Source: Candidatus Glassiibacteriota bacterium (GTDB taxonomy: Bacteria > Gemmatimonadota > Glassbacteria > GWA2-58-10). From it: a DNA stretch of 13,919 bases. Under the pieces are notes generated by a model that saw only the letters and a program-made list of their open reading frames with translations, made no database searches and was not told where the DNA came from. Positions 13,506 through 13,919 of this stretch are shown here, piece after piece. Position 1 is the stretch's first letter. Every line of letters begins with the position of its first letter. Both the position numbers and the translations under genes were made by a program. The stretch spans positions 1 through 13,919 of the forward strand of contig JAUVUV010000014.1 in the NCBI GenBank assembly GCA_030604975.1, in the 5' to 3' direction.

Positions 13506-13919
13506 CTACATTTTCTCCGGTGCCGTGATCCCCAGTAGCTTCAGACCATTGGCCATCACTCTGCGGACACAGTCTGCCAGATAGAGGCGGTCGAGTGAGA
13601 GTGCCGGATCGTCGGTGTTCACTATTCTGTGGTGCTGGTACCAGCTGTGAAAGCGGCGGGCCAGCTCCTCGAGGTAATATGGAATATGATGTGGCTCCAG
13701 GGACGAAGCGGCGCTTTTCACCATCTCGGGAAAATCCACTAAATGAGTGATCAGATCGATCTCCTCGGGCTGTGTGAGCAGACTGGGGGAATGCTCACGC
13801 CAGCGCTTCCGGTTTCCATCCCAGATACCGGCCTCCCGGGCTGTGGGAGTGAGGCTGCAGATCCGCGCGTGGACATACTGGCAGTAATAGACCGGGTTTT
13901 CATTGGACTGCTCCCGCGC
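13506..13919 (-). CDS. argS: Arginyl-tRNA synthetase, C-terminal part
   Basis: The last 137 residues of ArgS; the gene continues beyond the window edge. The reading frame is open to the last base. It shows NENPVYYCQYVHARI, the conserved stretch at the end of the catalytic region, and then the anticodon-binding DALR domain: ITHLVDFPEMVKSAASSLEP, LEELARRFHSWYQHHR, LYLADCVRRVMANGLKLLGI and the C-terminal APEKM. It charges tRNA-Arg. The stop is 13 bases before the preferred start of the kinase gene, so argS heads the visible operon. Confidence 0.95.
   Translation of the reverse strand, partial: AREQSNENPVYYCQYVHARICSLTPTAREAGIWDGNRKRWREHSPSLLTQPEEIDLITHLVDFPEMVKSAASSLEPHHIPYYLEELARRFHSWYQHHRIVNTDDPALSLDRLYLADCVRRVMANGLKLLGITAPEKM

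Noticed and set aside
12572..13528. 318-codon open frame on the plus strand opposite the kinase gene
   Set aside because: It is the antisense of an intact PfkB-family gene with a good ribosome binding site; the predicted product is rich in His, Arg and Gln like a shadow frame.

Overview
The window reads as chromosomal sequence from a Gram-negative, probably flagellated bacterium of moderate GC content. A TonB-ExbB-ExbD energy-transducing system and a signal-peptide-bearing beta-barrel-like protein imply an outer membrane. A UbiA prenyltransferase next to a UbiX flavin prenyltransferase implies quinone synthesis. A sigma-28-like promoter in front of a small motility-type protein hints at flagella. 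Phylum cannot be fixed from this sequence; a lineage outside the well-studied Proteobacteria (for example the FCB superphylum) is a guess. No rRNA, tRNA, CRISPR array, transposase or phage gene was seen, and nearly all genes are housekeeping.

Layout. 1-1376 (+): the 3' part of a ubiA-type gene followed by ubiX. 1437-2189: two convergent tiny genes. One is plus-strand, 61 aa, YjfB-like, behind a sigma-28-like promoter. The other is minus-strand, 59 aa, with a perfect Shine-Dalgarno. They are separated by a terminator and a 17-bp perfect hairpin. 2323-3884 (+): a sigma-70-type promoter and a tightly overlapping pterin cassette, a FolM/PTR1-like reductase, a FolX/FolB-type enzyme and a short, degenerate FolK. 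3931-4443 (+): rsfS, behind its own likely promoter. 4444-4844: a non-coding stretch with CCCCCTT repeats, a strong terminator and what looks like a coding remnant on the minus strand. 4845-6853 (-): tonB-exbB-exbD operon. 6854-7297: divergent intergenic region. 7298-10641 (+): polA-coaE. 10701-13919 (-): an operon transcribed argS (partial), pfkB-type kinase, purM, then a secreted beta-barrel-like protein of unknown function.

How the genes fit together. The two prenyltransferases serve quinone biosynthesis. The pterin cassette could make reduced pterin or folate; its enzymes match both the tetrahydromonapterin route (FolX plus FolM) and a folate route in which FolM replaces DHFR. TonB-ExbB-ExbD would use the proton gradient to power outer-membrane receptors encoded elsewhere. 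PolA, CoaE, RsfS, PurM and ArgS are core replication, cofactor, translation and purine functions.

The most unusual points are the three-gene pterin cassette whose FolK lacks expected active-site residues, the pair of convergent small proteins that may be distant paralogues, and the uncharacterised PfkB kinase and outer-membrane protein that share an operon with purM. Several start codons were moved from the longest reading frame on Shine-Dalgarno evidence: ubiX (TTG), tonB (GTG), folK, purM and the kinase.
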